Positions 1-9,011 are shown, counted from the first letter of the stretch. The stretch: 64,000 nt of DNA from Planococcus kocurii (GCF_001465835.2 NZ_CP013661.2:2100501-2164500); one strand, 5' to 3'. The notes: generated by a model from the letters alone, not told the origin. Numbers and translations: made by a program.

Positions 1-177
1 TTAAAAGATGAAGCCGGTGGTGAGCTAAGCGCAGAACAAATTCTCAAACACATCGTGCACCGAGATACGATAGGTGCCTTCATGTATGTGAAAAATCGAG
101 CACGCTACGATAGTTACAAAGGTGAAAAATACCCACATGATCTTTATGCGCACACAGTCGTTAAAGAAGTAGATTGA
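1..177 (+). CDS. C-terminal fragment of an unrecognised protein
   Basis: An open frame runs from the first base to a TGA at 175-177 and gives 58 residues ending in VVKEVD. The start lies outside the window. The fragment is hydrophilic with no membrane segment, and I cannot assign a family. A strong terminator follows within a few bases, which supports this as the real end of a gene and of its transcription unit. Confidence 0.6.
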   Translation, partial: LKDEAGGELSAEQILKHIVHRDTIGAFMYVKNRARYDSYKGEKYPHDLYAHTVVKEVD

Positions 178-182
178 CGGTC

Positions 183-212
183 ATCTCTCCTTATTCAAGG
201 AGAGATTTTTTT
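183..212 (+). terminator. Rho-independent terminator
   Basis: A 10-bp perfect stem (ATCTCTCCTT / AAGGAGAGAT) with a 4-base loop is followed by a T-run. It closes the gene that enters the window from the left. Confidence 0.85.
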
Positions 213-442
213 GTTTTGAAAATGATATTGCAAGATACAAGACATAATCTACCGGCATATCCTACTCGTTTGATTTGTGAGAATATATTCTATCGATATA
301 CAATCTTGTTTTTTAGCGCTACAATATCCAAGGTGCTAGTCATTCCATCATTTTTTGCCGGGTGACAAGTGCACACGTATACGTCAAAACGATGAACTAG
401 ATGGTTCGAAAGAATATAAAAGTAAGCTGTTGGAGGATTTGT

Positions 443-1660
443 ATGAAGAAACAAATAGAAATAAACAATACTGAAAAAGCTGGATGGTTATTGTTGATTG
501 GTATTGTGTTAATTGGAGCAAATTTACGTGTGCCGATCACGTCGGTGGGTACGTTAATGTCGTTTATCCGTGAAGATCTTGCTATAAGCAATGCGGTCGC
601 AGGATTGGTTACGACATTGCCTTTAATCGCTTTTGCTGTGCTTTCTCCCTTTGCACCGAAAATCGCAAATCGTATTGGCATGCAATGGACAATCGCCTTA
701 TCCATGGTGTTTCTAATTATCGGAATTGCCATAAGGTCTGTAACGGGAATTGGTTTCCTGTTTATCGGAACACTTCTCATCGGATTGGCGATTTCTATAG
801 GAAATGTGTTGATCCCGGGAATTATCAAAATGAATTTTCCATATCGAATCGGCGTCATGACGGGTATATATGCAGTCTTTATGAATATATTCGGTGCGTT
901 AGGCTCTGGTTTAAGTGTACCGATTTCTGGTATCGGTAATATGGGGTGGCAAGGTGCCCTTGGGATTTGGGGATTACTTGCCACCATTGCCTTAATCGTG
1001 TGGCTTCCGCAATTGCGCAAACAGCAAGGAGCCGTGTCAAAAGCACCGATACAACCAAAACAAAAAACCAAGTTATGGCGATCCCCGCTTGCTTGGAGTG
1101 TCACTCTTTTTATGGGAGGACAGTCTTTAGTCTTTTATACCTTAGTCGCCTGGATGCCAGATATACTAAACACGATTGGGTACAATGCCGGTTCTGCCGG
1201 ATGGATGGTCTTTCTAATGCAAGCGGCCATTATTCCGACTACGTTCGTAGTTCCCGTGATTGCTGAGAAGTTAAAAAATCAAGTCGGTCTTGCGATTGCT
1301 ACAGCTTTGTTGTTTATGACCGGCTTTTCGGGCTTGCTTTTTGGGAGTATGGTGCTGGTTCCGTTGTGGGCCGTGTGTCTCGGAATTGCTGGAGGAAGTG
1401 GATTTAGTCTTTCAATGATATTCTTTACATTAAGAACGAAAGATGCAAAAGAAGCAGTAGAATTGTCAGGGATGGCTCAATCATTTGGTTATATGCTGGC
1501 AGCTATTGGTCCTGTTTTTGCAGGCGTCTTGTACGATATCGGCAGCGGTTGGACATTGCCACTGTTATTCTTGATGTTGATATCTATTGTTATCTTGATT
1601 GCAGGGATCATCTCTGGTAAAGAAGGCACAATTGCAGAACGAGCTAAAATAATAGCATAA
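443..1660 (+). CDS. MFS transporter, CynX/NimT family
   Basis: A 405-residue membrane protein with about 12 hydrophobic segments. The N-terminal GANLRVPITSVG and the following LVTTLPLIAFAVLSPF resemble the CynX/NimT group of the major facilitator superfamily (cyanate or 2-nitroimidazole transporter-like; YycB in Bacillus subtilis). The substrate cannot be read from sequence. The ATG at 443 is chosen because TTGGAGG lies about 7 bases upstream; an in-frame ATG at 401 has no good ribosome site. The gene stands alone between two terminators. The family is fairly sure, the substrate unknown. Confidence 0.85.
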   Translation: MKKQIEINNTEKAGWLLLIGIVLIGANLRVPITSVGTLMSFIREDLAISNAVAGLVTTLPLIAFAVLSPFAPKIANRIGMQWTIALSMVFLIIGIAIRSVTGIGFLFIGTLLIGLAISIGNVLIPGIIKMNFPYRIGVMTGIYAVFMNIFGALGSGLSVPISGIGNMGWQGALGIWGLLATIALIVWLPQLRKQQGAVSKAPIQPKQKTKLWRSPLAWSVTLFMGGQSLVFYTLVAWMPDILNTIGYNAGSAGWMVFLMQAAIIPTTFVVPVIAEKLKNQVGLAIATALLFMTGFSGLLFGSMVLVPLWAVCLGIAGGSGFSLSMIFFTLRTKDAKEAVELSGMAQSFGYMLAAIGPVFAGVLYDIGSGWTLPLLFLMLISIVILIAGIISGKEGTIAERAKIIA

Positions 1661-1684
1661 ATGCACGATAAGCTTTTATCACTC

Positions 1685-1714
1685 GACTTTCCTATCATAA
1701 GGAAAGTCTTTTTT
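1685..1714 (+). terminator. Rho-independent terminator
   Basis: The stem GACTTTCC / GGAAAGTC with an 8-base loop and a T-tract lies just downstream of the MFS transporter gene. Confidence 0.8.
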
Positions 1715-1787
1715 ATGGAGAAAATCAACTAGAGTACAATCTTCTCGCCAAGTTATATAATGATAGAAAAGCGAAAGGGTGATTCGC

Positions 1788-2315
1788 GTGAAACTGTACA
1801 AGGAGTTGGCCAACTGGTGGCAGCAATGCTTTTTACTTTAAAAAGTTTTTTTCAATGACTTTGACGGACTTGTCACCAAATATGTTGGAAGTGAGTCGGG
1901 AGTTGAACCCAGATTGTCTTCATATGCAAAGCGAAATGGGGATCATCGACGCAGGGCGCGATTTTGATTTGGTATTTATTCATGACGTAATTTCTTATTT
2001 TACGGATAAAAATGATTTACTCACGGTAATGAAAAATGCTAAAAAACATTTGAACTCCGATGGCCTGCGCTATTTGGAATGGAGCTATGACTTAGACACA
2101 AAAGACCAAGTAACGGAAGTTGAATACACTTATCTTATGTGTGGAGAAGACGACTAGATTTTCTATGAATTTGACAGCGCAAAATGCGTGTAGTTTTCTA
2201 TGGGTAACTAATAGGTAACGCTGGAATTAACGCTCATTTTGAACGCGTAATCTTTTCAGAGGAACCCGGTACCTATTTTGCGATTGCTGCTACACAAATA
2301 AAACAAAAAGTATAA
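1788..2315 (+). pseudogene. Decayed class I SAM-dependent methyltransferase
   Basis: Three separated pieces of one methyltransferase can be read. A GTG at 1788 after AAAGGGTGATT starts VKLYKELANWW and stops within 18 codons. Frame 1855-2157 gives TLTDLSPNMLEVSRELNPD, then VFIHDVISYF and LRYLEWSYD, typical of the middle of this family. Bases 2230-2315 encode the C-terminus, INAHFERVIFSEEPGTYFAIAA, ending at TAA 2313-2315. The glycine-rich SAM-binding motif I and a stretch after LNSDG are missing, so several deletions have occurred. An intact copy in a relative would be roughly 240 residues (from memory of the family). It is almost certainly non-functional. Confidence 0.75.
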
Positions 2316-2347
2316 ATATGATTCAAGGAATAGAAAGGACAGTGGAT

Positions 2348-3406
2348 ATGGAACAGTACCGCATCAATCCAGACAAAGGCATGGAATTTGGTATTTATAC
2401 TTTGGGAGATCATCTGCCAGACCCGCATACTGGGCAGCGGATTTCTGCAAGAGAGCGCATTCAAGAAATCATTGGCTTGGCAGAACTAGCAGATCAAGCG
2501 GAACTCGACTTTTTCAGTGTCGGTGAAAGCCATCAAGAATATTTTGCCACTCAAGCGCATACGGTGGTACTCGCGGCGATTGCGCAAGCAACGAAAAATA
2601 TCAAAATCTCTAGCTCTTCTACTATTATTAGCACGTCAGATCCGGTACGTGTGTTTGAAGATTTCGCGACCATCGATTTGATTTCAAATGGCCGCGCAGA
2701 AATTATTGCGGGGCGAGCGTCGCGTGTTGGATTATTTGACTTGCTTGGCTACGACATCCGTTATTACGAAGAATTGTATGAAGAGAAATTTGAGTTACTG
2801 CTAAAAATCAACAAAGAAGAAACGGTCGATTGGAGCGGGCAGTTTCGTGCTCCGTTACGTAGCGCACAAGTTATTCCGCGTCCGCTTACAGGTTCGCTTC
2901 CCATTTGGCGTGCGGTTGGTGGACACCCAGCAAGTGCGATTAAAGCAGGGCATGCGGGTGTGCCGATGATGCTTGCGACGCTCGGCGGTCCTGCAGAAAC
3001 ATTCAAACATACGATTGATGCTTACCGCGAAGCCGCGGAAGAAAGTGGCTTTAGTCCCTCTGCGTTACCTGTTGCGACTGCTGGGTTTTTCAACGTGGCC
3101 GCAACAACTCAACAAGCCATGGAAGAAGTTTATCCACATGTGGATAAAGGGATGCGAAAAACCAATGGACAAGGTTACCCACAAGCGGCATTCATGCACG
3201 GTGCACAAATGGATAGCGTCATGAACATCGGCAGTCCCCAGCAAATTATCGAAAAAATCCTTTACCAACATGAACTGTTTGGTCATCAACGCTATATCGC
3301 GCAAATGGATTTTGGTGGCGTGCCGATTGACCGCTTAAAGCGCAATATCGACTTGATTGGTACAGAAATTTTGCCAGCGATTCGGAAATATACGATGAAA
3401 AAATAA
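2348..3406 (+). CDS. LLM class flavin-dependent oxidoreductase (luciferase-like monooxygenase)
   Basis: A 352-residue soluble protein. GMEFGIYTLGDHLPDP near the N-terminus, FFSVGESHQEYFATQAHTVVLAAIA and the segment ISSSSTIISTSDPVRVFEDFATIDLIS are characteristic of the F420/FMN-dependent bacterial luciferase-like TIM-barrel family. Such enzymes use reduced flavin; the substrate is not predictable. The start at ATG 2348 is supported by AGAAAGGAC about 8 bases upstream. It begins only about 30 bases after the decayed methyltransferase and is closed by a strong terminator. Confidence 0.88.
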   Translation: MEQYRINPDKGMEFGIYTLGDHLPDPHTGQRISARERIQEIIGLAELADQAELDFFSVGESHQEYFATQAHTVVLAAIAQATKNIKISSSSTIISTSDPVRVFEDFATIDLISNGRAEIIAGRASRVGLFDLLGYDIRYYEELYEEKFELLLKINKEETVDWSGQFRAPLRSAQVIPRPLTGSLPIWRAVGGHPASAIKAGHAGVPMMLATLGGPAETFKHTIDAYREAAEESGFSPSALPVATAGFFNVAATTQQAMEEVYPHVDKGMRKTNGQGYPQAAFMHGAQMDSVMNIGSPQQIIEKILYQHELFGHQRYIAQMDFGGVPIDRLKRNIDLIGTEILPAIRKYTMKK

Positions 3407-3442
3407 AAAGATGGTTCAGGCATTTCGCCTGAACCATCTTTT
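3407..3442. terminator. Bidirectional terminator
   Basis: A 12-bp stem (GATGGTTCAGGC / GCCTGAACCATC) with a 5-base loop is flanked by A-rich and T-rich runs. It serves the convergent monooxygenase and HAD genes. Confidence 0.88.
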
Positions 3443-3448
3443 CGAATC

Positions 3449-4120
3449 TTACTGTTTTACTTTTACAGTCGCTACAAAGTCTAAAAGATCTTTCAACGGC
3501 ATATCCGCCATCGAATCCAGGCGGTGCTCTACGTGACCAAAATTCATTGTGCTTGTGATTTTGTTCGGCACCACTACACAACTCATACCCGCGCGTTTTG
3601 CCGCTGTGGCACCATGAGCCGAGTCTTCAAAAACAAGACATGTCTCAGGAGCTAAATCCAAATGCTCGGCTGCTTGTAGATATAAAGCAGGATCGGGTTT
3701 TACTTTTTCAACATGGTCTGATGTTCGGATACACTGAAAGTAATCATACAGATCTAGGCGTTTTAAATGACCCGAAACCCAGCGATAACTAGAACTCGAT
3801 GCCAAACCAATTCTCAAATCCATTTCTTTTGCTGTTTCCAAGTACTCAACGACACCATCGCGTGGTTTTTCTTTAGACAAAACAGAAAGAAATCTTTCTT
3901 TATATTGTTTGTTTAGTAACTCATGTTCTACGGGCTTACCAATTTGCTGCTCCATATAATGGAACGGTGAAAACGAACCATCTGTACCTACTTCATTTTG
4001 CCACATACCTAGTGGCAATTCGCTATTATACTCGGCAAACATTTCTTGAAGAAGTTGATACTGATGTGTTTCTGTGTCAAAAATCAATCCGTCAAAATCA
4101 AATATAATTCCATTTATCAT
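3449..4120 (-). CDS. HAD superfamily hydrolase, beta-phosphoglucomutase-like subfamily
   Basis: A 223-residue cytoplasmic phosphohydrolase. Motif I is DFDGLIFDTE at residues 8-17 (nucleophile Asp8, acid Asp10), followed by a helical cap, motif II in GLASSSS, the motif III lysine in KPDP and the motif IV acids in VFEDSAHG. The layout resembles B. subtilis YhcW-type phosphatases or phosphomutases acting on small sugar phosphates. The substrate is unknown. It is a single gene, convergent with the monooxygenase. Confidence 0.88.
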   Translation of the reverse strand: MINGIIFDFDGLIFDTETHQYQLLQEMFAEYNSELPLGMWQNEVGTDGSFSPFHYMEQQIGKPVEHELLNKQYKERFLSVLSKEKPRDGVVEYLETAKEMDLRIGLASSSSYRWVSGHLKRLDLYDYFQCIRTSDHVEKVKPDPALYLQAAEHLDLAPETCLVFEDSAHGATAAKRAGMSCVVVPNKITSTMNFGHVEHRLDSMADMPLKDLLDFVATVKVKQ

Positions 4121-4280
4121 AAGGCACGTCCTTTGCTGTTTAATTGAATAAGCTATTCTTCAAAATTAAAGATACTCTATTTCTATTACTGAATATCTTA
4201 AGTACAACACACCTAGAAGAGAGCGCGAAGATGTTTGCCGATTTTCTCTGTAGCTAATCTCATCAAATGCTTGCAGTGCA

Positions 4281-4391
4281 AGCGCTCGACTCCTGCGGAA
4301 CAGCACGAGCTGAAGACCCTGGAGCGAACGCAGTGAGTGAAGCGGCTGAGGCCGTGCCCGCGGAAAGCGAGCGCTGGAACGGAAAGCAACC
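4281..4391. repeat. Dispersed GC-rich palindromic element
   Basis: Within the gene-free stretch 4121-4500 lies a GC-rich block bounded by AGCGCTCG (4281-4288) and CGAGCGCT (4368-4375). It contains the words CTCCTGCGG, GAGCGAACGCAGTGAGTGAAG and CCCGCGGAAAGCGAGC, then CTGGAACGGAAAGCAAC. Very similar intergenic blocks recur in many Bacillales genomes as I recall them. The composition differs sharply from the AT-rich flanks. There is no coding capacity. The rest of 4121-4500 shows nothing definite. Confidence 0.6.
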
Positions 4392-4500
4392 CCATTGTGC
4401 TTTTTGGCAATGCTCATTCGCTTGAAAAAGGTAGGAAATGCGTTGACTACAAAGAAGAAAGTGTTCGCCTGCATCGCTTTCTTTTTTCCTGAATTAAACC

Positions 4501-5439
4501 CTACGCCAACAACTTTGTCACTTCACGAGAAATAGCGTGTGTGTTGATCGTTGATTCTAACTGCTCGTTTTTCACGCAGCTGATAAACTCTGCCAACTCA
4601 TAATACATCGAGTCAAAGTCATGCGCTACAGACAAGTCTTCAGTCTGACCGTCTCTGTACTTAATAAGGATATTTTTCGGATCACTGATGCGGTCGATTT
4701 CAATGGTGCCATTCTCGCCTTGAATTTCACTTGGCAGAAAAGAATCCGAAATCTTCGAATACATAATAACCGCTTCCATATCCGCATAATTCCAAATCAT
4801 GCTGCCTTGCCCATCGGCACCTGTCGATAATAGTAATTGATTTTTCATTGCTGACTCAGGGGCGCCAACCAAATGAATAATCGGCGCGATGCAATAAACG
4901 CCTAAATCCATTTTAGAACCATTGCCAAGTTCAGGCTTAAAGGCATTTTCAATAATGCCCTCTTTGTATTTATCGTAACGTGAAGAATATTGGTTATAAT
5001 GAAACACAAAGCGACGAATTGGTCCGATTTTATCGATATTTTTCTTCAAGTTCAAAAAAGAAGGAACCAATGTTGATTTCATCGCTTCCATATAAGTGGT
5101 TTTGTATGTTCTTGAAGCTTCAATAATTTGATCCATTTCTTCAATTGATGTAACAGCCGGTTTTTCACAAAGAACATGAATGCCGTGCTTCATCGCCAAT
5201 ATGCTTTGCTCGGCATGCATAGCATTAGGTGACGCGACATAAACCGCTTCAATCTGTCCGCTGCTGAACATAGCCGCCATATCGGTATAGACGTTTTCAA
5301 TCGTGTATTTTTCTGCAAATGCGTTACCAGTTTCTAACTTTCTGGAATATACAGCTCCAAGTGTAAACTCAGGATGCTCTTTAGCCGCTTTAATAAATCG
5401 GTCGGTAATCCAATTTGTGCCGATAATGCCAAACTTCAT
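4501..5439 (-). CDS. Gfo/Idh/MocA family NAD(P)-dependent oxidoreductase
   Basis: A 312-residue dehydrogenase. The N-terminal Rossmann fold opens with KFGIIGTNWITDRF, and the conserved CEKP motif (residues 91-94) carries the lysine involved in catalysis in this family. The C-terminal alpha/beta domain contains GSKMDLGVYCIAPIIHLVG, whose aspartate and downstream histidine fit the family's active site. It is similar in style to B. subtilis YulF. The substrate is probably a sugar or polyol but is not determinable. GGAGGAG precedes the ATG. Monocistronic. Confidence 0.88.
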   Translation of the reverse strand: MKFGIIGTNWITDRFIKAAKEHPEFTLGAVYSRKLETGNAFAEKYTIENVYTDMAAMFSSGQIEAVYVASPNAMHAEQSILAMKHGIHVLCEKPAVTSIEEMDQIIEASRTYKTTYMEAMKSTLVPSFLNLKKNIDKIGPIRRFVFHYNQYSSRYDKYKEGIIENAFKPELGNGSKMDLGVYCIAPIIHLVGAPESAMKNQLLLSTGADGQGSMIWNYADMEAVIMYSKISDSFLPSEIQGENGTIEIDRISDPKNILIKYRDGQTEDLSVAHDFDSMYYELAEFISCVKNEQLESTINTHAISREVTKLLA

Positions 5440-5586
5440 TGTAACTCCTCCAATATAAATATAGATACGATTCTCATTCTCTATTCTAACCTAAATATCT
5501 CCCAAAAGAGCGGGAGGGATCAGACTGTAGAAAAAGTCTCATTAAAGTGAATAGCGGTGTATAACTTCCAAGCGGGCTAACCACTT

Positions 5587-5624
5587 CGCTTTCCGTGGGC
5601 TCAGCGCTTCGTCCGCGGAAAGCG
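5587..5624. repeat. Inverted repeat, dispersed-element type
   Basis: The stretch 5440-5820 has no gene. It holds a 12-bp stem (CGCTTTCCGTGG / CCGCGGAAAGCG, one G-U pair) around a 14-base loop, with further GC-rich words up to about 5660 (GATGCGGAGGATCCC). It shares the CCGCGGAAAGCG word with the element at 4281-4391. There is no T-tract, so it is not a classic terminator. I see no molybdenum cofactor riboswitch in front of modA. Confidence 0.55.
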
Positions 5625-5820
5625 TCCGTTTGATGCGGAGGATCCCACATAAATACGAGACAATGAATTACTATTCTTTTGTCTACAAGCTGGGAGGGAT
5701 GTTCTTTCTAAAGTTTGTTCGGAAAATGATTCAGCTTCTCTGCTACGGAAGTTATACTGTAAGTACAGAAGCTTCACTGGAATAGCTGAGCTCTACTTTA
5801 ATGCATGAGGAGTCCTTAAA

Positions 5821-6591
5821 ATGAAAAAAACGATGGGTCTTATAAGCTTGGCTTTGTTGATGAGTGGTTGTAGCAATACTTCGGCAAATGACGAAAAATT
5901 GTTAGTTTCAGCAGCCTCTAGTCTGACAGATGTACTGAAAGAAATGGAACTGCAATTTCATGAAATCGAACCGAATATTGAGCTGACCTTCAATTATGGC
6001 TCATCTAGTAAGTTGAGAAGCCAAATTGAACAAGGCGCACCGGCCGACTTGTTTTTGTCAGCTAGTGAAACAGATATGGAATTACTGGAATCCCAACAAT
6101 TAATAAATATAGATAGCGTTGAGCCGTTTGCTGAAAATCAGCTCGTTTTAGCGTCATTAGAAGAATTTCCGGAAACAACTGATTTTCAAGAACTCGTCTT
6201 GAATACAGAAGAAAAGATTGCGATTGGAGAACCGGACAGTGTTCCCCTTGGCGCCTATTCAAAAAAAGCATTAGAAAACGAAAACTTGTGGAACTCCCTT
6301 AGTGCTCGTCTAATTTATGCAAAAGATGCTCGTCAAGTCGTTACTTATGTGGAAAGCGGAAATGCAGAACTCGGAATTATTTACTCATCAGATGCGGTTA
6401 TTTCCCGGGAAATAAGTGGGACACTTGAAGTGCCAGGGCAGACAGACCCTATTATCTATCCAGGGGCAGTCGTTGCAGATTCCGCAAATCAGCCTGCAGC
6501 AACTGCTTTTTTAGAGTTTGTCACCAGTTCAAAAGGGCAAGCCATTCTTAAAGAATATGGATTTATGTCCCCAGCTGGAGAAACGCCATGA
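5821..6591 (+). CDS. modA: Molybdate ABC transporter substrate-binding lipoprotein ModA
   Basis: A 256-residue lipoprotein with a lipobox (LMSGC, Cys17) after a short hydrophobic signal peptide. The mature part begins LLVSAASSLTDVLKEM, followed by NYGSSSKLRSQIEQGAPADLFLSAS, which is the oxyanion-binding signature of ModA. AKDARQVVTYVESGNAELGIIYSSDA and YPGAVVADS complete the periplasmic-binding fold. It captures molybdate (or tungstate) outside the membrane for ModB/ModC. ATG 5821 follows TGAGGAGTCC. Its stop overlaps the modB start (ATGA), so the genes are translationally coupled. Confidence 0.95.
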   Translation: MKKTMGLISLALLMSGCSNTSANDEKLLVSAASSLTDVLKEMELQFHEIEPNIELTFNYGSSSKLRSQIEQGAPADLFLSASETDMELLESQQLINIDSVEPFAENQLVLASLEEFPETTDFQELVLNTEEKIAIGEPDSVPLGAYSKKALENENLWNSLSARLIYAKDARQVVTYVESGNAELGIIYSSDAVISREISGTLEVPGQTDPIIYPGAVVADSANQPAATAFLEFVTSSKGQAILKEYGFMSPAGETP

Positions 6592-7271
6592 TGGCTTATG
6601 ATTTGTCTCCACTTTGGTTATCGCTCAGAGTCGCAGTGATTTCAACGTTATTTGTGTTTGTCGTGAGTCTTGCGCTGGCTCGCTTTATGACGAGACGTGA
6701 TTTTTTCGGCAAAAGTTTTCTTGAAGCGTTGATCCTATTGCCTCTAGTATTGCCACCGACAGTAATTGGCTTTGGGTTAATTGTGTTGTTTGGCGTAAAT
6801 GGGCCACTAGGTATGTTACTTGAACAGTGGTTCGGCTTTCGCGTAGTGTTTACATGGATTGGTGCAGCAATTGCTTCGTTTGTTGTGTCGTTGCCGCTTA
6901 TGTATCAAAGTGTTCTCGCCGCTTTTGAAAAAGTAGATCCGCGCTGGGAAAATGTAGCGCGAACTATGGGCGTTTCTGAATGGCGAATTTTTCGGACCAT
7001 TACGTTTCCACTTGCCTGGTCGGGTATATTGGCCGGATTAATCTTAGCTTTTGCACGCGGCATCGGTGAATTTGGTGCGACGCTAATGATTGCCGGCTAT
7101 ATTCCAGGGGTAACAGAGACCATACCACTGGCTATTTATTTTGCTTATGAAGCAGGCGATATGGAAAAAGCTTTGTTTTGGGTATTGATTGTGTCGTCAC
7201 TCGGAGTAGCTGCAATTACGTGGGTGAATTATTGGCGTAAAAAGACCGCTGTACGAATCGGAAGGGAATGA
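6588..7271 (+). CDS. modB: Molybdate ABC transporter permease ModB
   Basis: A 227-residue inner-membrane permease with about five or six membrane segments. LPLVLPPTVIGFGLIVLFGVNGPLG is typical of ModB, and the EAA-loop region (ARTMGVSEWRIFRTITFPLAWSGILAG) and GIGEFGATLMIAGYIPG contact the ATPase. It overlaps modA by 4 bases and is followed 4 bases later by modC. ATG 6591 is an alternative start giving one residue less. Confidence 0.95.
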   Translation: MMAYDLSPLWLSLRVAVISTLFVFVVSLALARFMTRRDFFGKSFLEALILLPLVLPPTVIGFGLIVLFGVNGPLGMLLEQWFGFRVVFTWIGAAIASFVVSLPLMYQSVLAAFEKVDPRWENVARTMGVSEWRIFRTITFPLAWSGILAGLILAFARGIGEFGATLMIAGYIPGVTETIPLAIYFAYEAGDMEKALFWVLIVSSLGVAAITWVNYWRKKTAVRIGRE

Positions 7272-7275
7272 GCAA

Positions 7276-7914
7276 ATGCTGCAAGTGGATTTCAAAAAGC
7301 AATTAGAGCATTTTAGTTTAACGATGCAATTTAGATTGGATAAGGAAATTTTAGCATTGGTTGGCTCTTCTGGTTCGGGTAAGACGACGCTATTAAACTG
7401 CATCGCAGGTATTGTCCATCCGGATGTTGGTGAAATTTCATTGAATGAACGAAAATTTTATAGCGATGATCAAAAGCCACTAAAAATACAAAAGCGCAAA
7501 GTTGGTTATTTATTTCAAGACTATGCACTATTTCCGCACTTGACCGTAGAACAAAACATTCTTTACGCAGTGCCAAGAGAAAGCGCTATTGCACATATTA
7601 CGGAATTAACGAAAATTCTTGGCATTACAGGTTTGTTAGGAAAATACCCACACCAAATTTCAGGTGGCGAAAAACAGCGTGTCGCATTGACGCGTTCGTT
7701 AGCCGCACAACCCGATATTTTGTTGTTGGATGAGCCTTTTTCAGCATTGGACGATGCCAATCGTGACCGCTGCCAAAATGAACTGTTGCGAATTCACGAA
7801 AAGTGGCAGATTCCCATTATTTTCGTAACACACCGAATTGCGGACGCTGAAAAATTAGCCGACCGTATTATGAGAATTGAAAAAGGACAGATGACTGAAG
7901 AAACGGTGCGCTGA
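7276..7914 (+). CDS. modC: Molybdate ABC transporter ATP-binding protein ModC
   Basis: A 212-residue ATPase. Walker A GSSGSGKTT is at residues 30-38, the Q-loop in LFQDYALFPHLT, the signature ISGGEKQ at 128-134, Walker B ILLLDEP at 148-154 and the switch His in FVTHR. The protein ends right after the nucleotide-binding domain and lacks the C-terminal molybdate-binding (TOBE/MOP) domain of proteobacterial ModC (about 350 residues). Short forms like this are found in Firmicutes. It is the third gene of modABC. Confidence 0.93.
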   Translation: MLQVDFKKQLEHFSLTMQFRLDKEILALVGSSGSGKTTLLNCIAGIVHPDVGEISLNERKFYSDDQKPLKIQKRKVGYLFQDYALFPHLTVEQNILYAVPRESAIAHITELTKILGITGLLGKYPHQISGGEKQRVALTRSLAAQPDILLLDEPFSALDDANRDRCQNELLRIHEKWQIPIIFVTHRIADAEKLADRIMRIEKGQMTEETVR

Positions 7915-7973
7915 GAATATAGAAAAGTATAAAATCGTTTGAGAGATCAAGCGGCTAGAAAGTGGGAATCACA

Positions 7974-8993
7974 GTGGATGAACGTTATTCAAGACAAGTC
8001 TTATTCAAACCGCTTGGTGAGTCGGGGCAGCAACACTTATCACTTGCGGCCGTTACCATTGTTGGTTGCGGAGCTTTAGGTTCAGCGATTGCAGAAACCT
8101 TGACACGAGCTGGTATTGGAACGATTCATTTGGTCGATCGTGATTACGTTGAAGTATCCAATTTGCAGCGCCAGCAATTATTTACGGAAGAAGATGCGCG
8201 TCAAATGATGCCCAAAGTGGCAGCGGCTGAGCAAAGACTAAAAGCCATCCGCAGCGATTTGCAATTATTTACGTATTTAGAACATCTCGATGCAGCGGGA
8301 ATGGAAAAGTTGGCAGCAGTCAGTGATTTGATCTTGGATGCGACGGATAATTTTGAAACACGGTTGTTGATCAACGACGCTTCTGTAAAATTTGGTGTAC
8401 CTTGGATATACGGTGCTTGCGTTGGCAGTTCAGGTGTTGTGTTTCCATTTGTGCCAGGAGAAAGCTCATGTTTTCGTTGCTTAATACCGGTGCTTCCTGC
8501 CATTAATGAAACGTGCGATACAGTCGGCATTATCTCTCCAGCTGTTCAAGTAACAGCTGCGTTACAATGCACCGAAGCATTAAAATGGTTGAGTAACAAC
8601 CGTGATGCACTGCGTAAAAAAATCCATCATTTCAATTTATGGGACAATAGTCAAATAGATATTGGCGTTTCGCGCATTAAAGATCCTAACTGCAAAACGT
8701 GCGGAGAAGATGCGGTATTCCCGTCACTCAACGAGACAGTCGCAAGTGCTTATGCCGTTTTATGCGGACGCGATGCTGTACAAATATTGCCTGATGCGAA
8801 CCGTCCGATTACGTTAGACGACGCCGAAAAGGTCGGCAACCGATTAGCAGCTGGTGTAAAAAGAACGCCTTATTTTGTTGAACTGAAAGTATTCAATCAT
8901 CGCATGGTCTTGTTCGGTAATGGCCGCTTGCTAATTCACGGCGTTCACAATATAGCAGAAGGTCGGAAATTATATCACCAAGTATTTGGCTAA
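7974..8993 (+). CDS. moeB: MoeB/ThiF-family sulfur-carrier adenylyltransferase
   Basis: Roughly 339 residues. DERYSRQVLFKPLGESGQ opens the protein as in MoeB/ThiF, GCGALGSA (about 31-38) binds ATP, RDYVEVSNLQRQQLF and DATDNFETRLLIND are signature segments, and two Cys pairs (CFRC, CKTC) form the zinc site. It activates the C-terminal glycine of a MoaD- or ThiS-like carrier; the neighbours favour molybdopterin synthesis. GTG 7974 is preferred because translation then starts at the family's usual position and AAGTGGGA lies upstream; GTG 7962 is in frame too. The last roughly 90 residues form a short extension. Confidence 0.88.
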   Translation: MDERYSRQVLFKPLGESGQQHLSLAAVTIVGCGALGSAIAETLTRAGIGTIHLVDRDYVEVSNLQRQQLFTEEDARQMMPKVAAAEQRLKAIRSDLQLFTYLEHLDAAGMEKLAAVSDLILDATDNFETRLLINDASVKFGVPWIYGACVGSSGVVFPFVPGESSCFRCLIPVLPAINETCDTVGIISPAVQVTAALQCTEALKWLSNNRDALRKKIHHFNLWDNSQIDIGVSRIKDPNCKTCGEDAVFPSLNETVASAYAVLCGRDAVQILPDANRPITLDDAEKVGNRLAAGVKRTPYFVELKVFNHRMVLFGNGRLLIHGVHNIAEGRKLYHQVFG

Positions 8994-9011
8994 TCAGAAA
9001 GGGGAGATTGG

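Noticed and set aside
5440..5820. Molybdenum cofactor riboswitch in front of modA
   Set aside because: I looked for the conserved words of that aptamer and found none; the region holds a dispersed palindrome instead.
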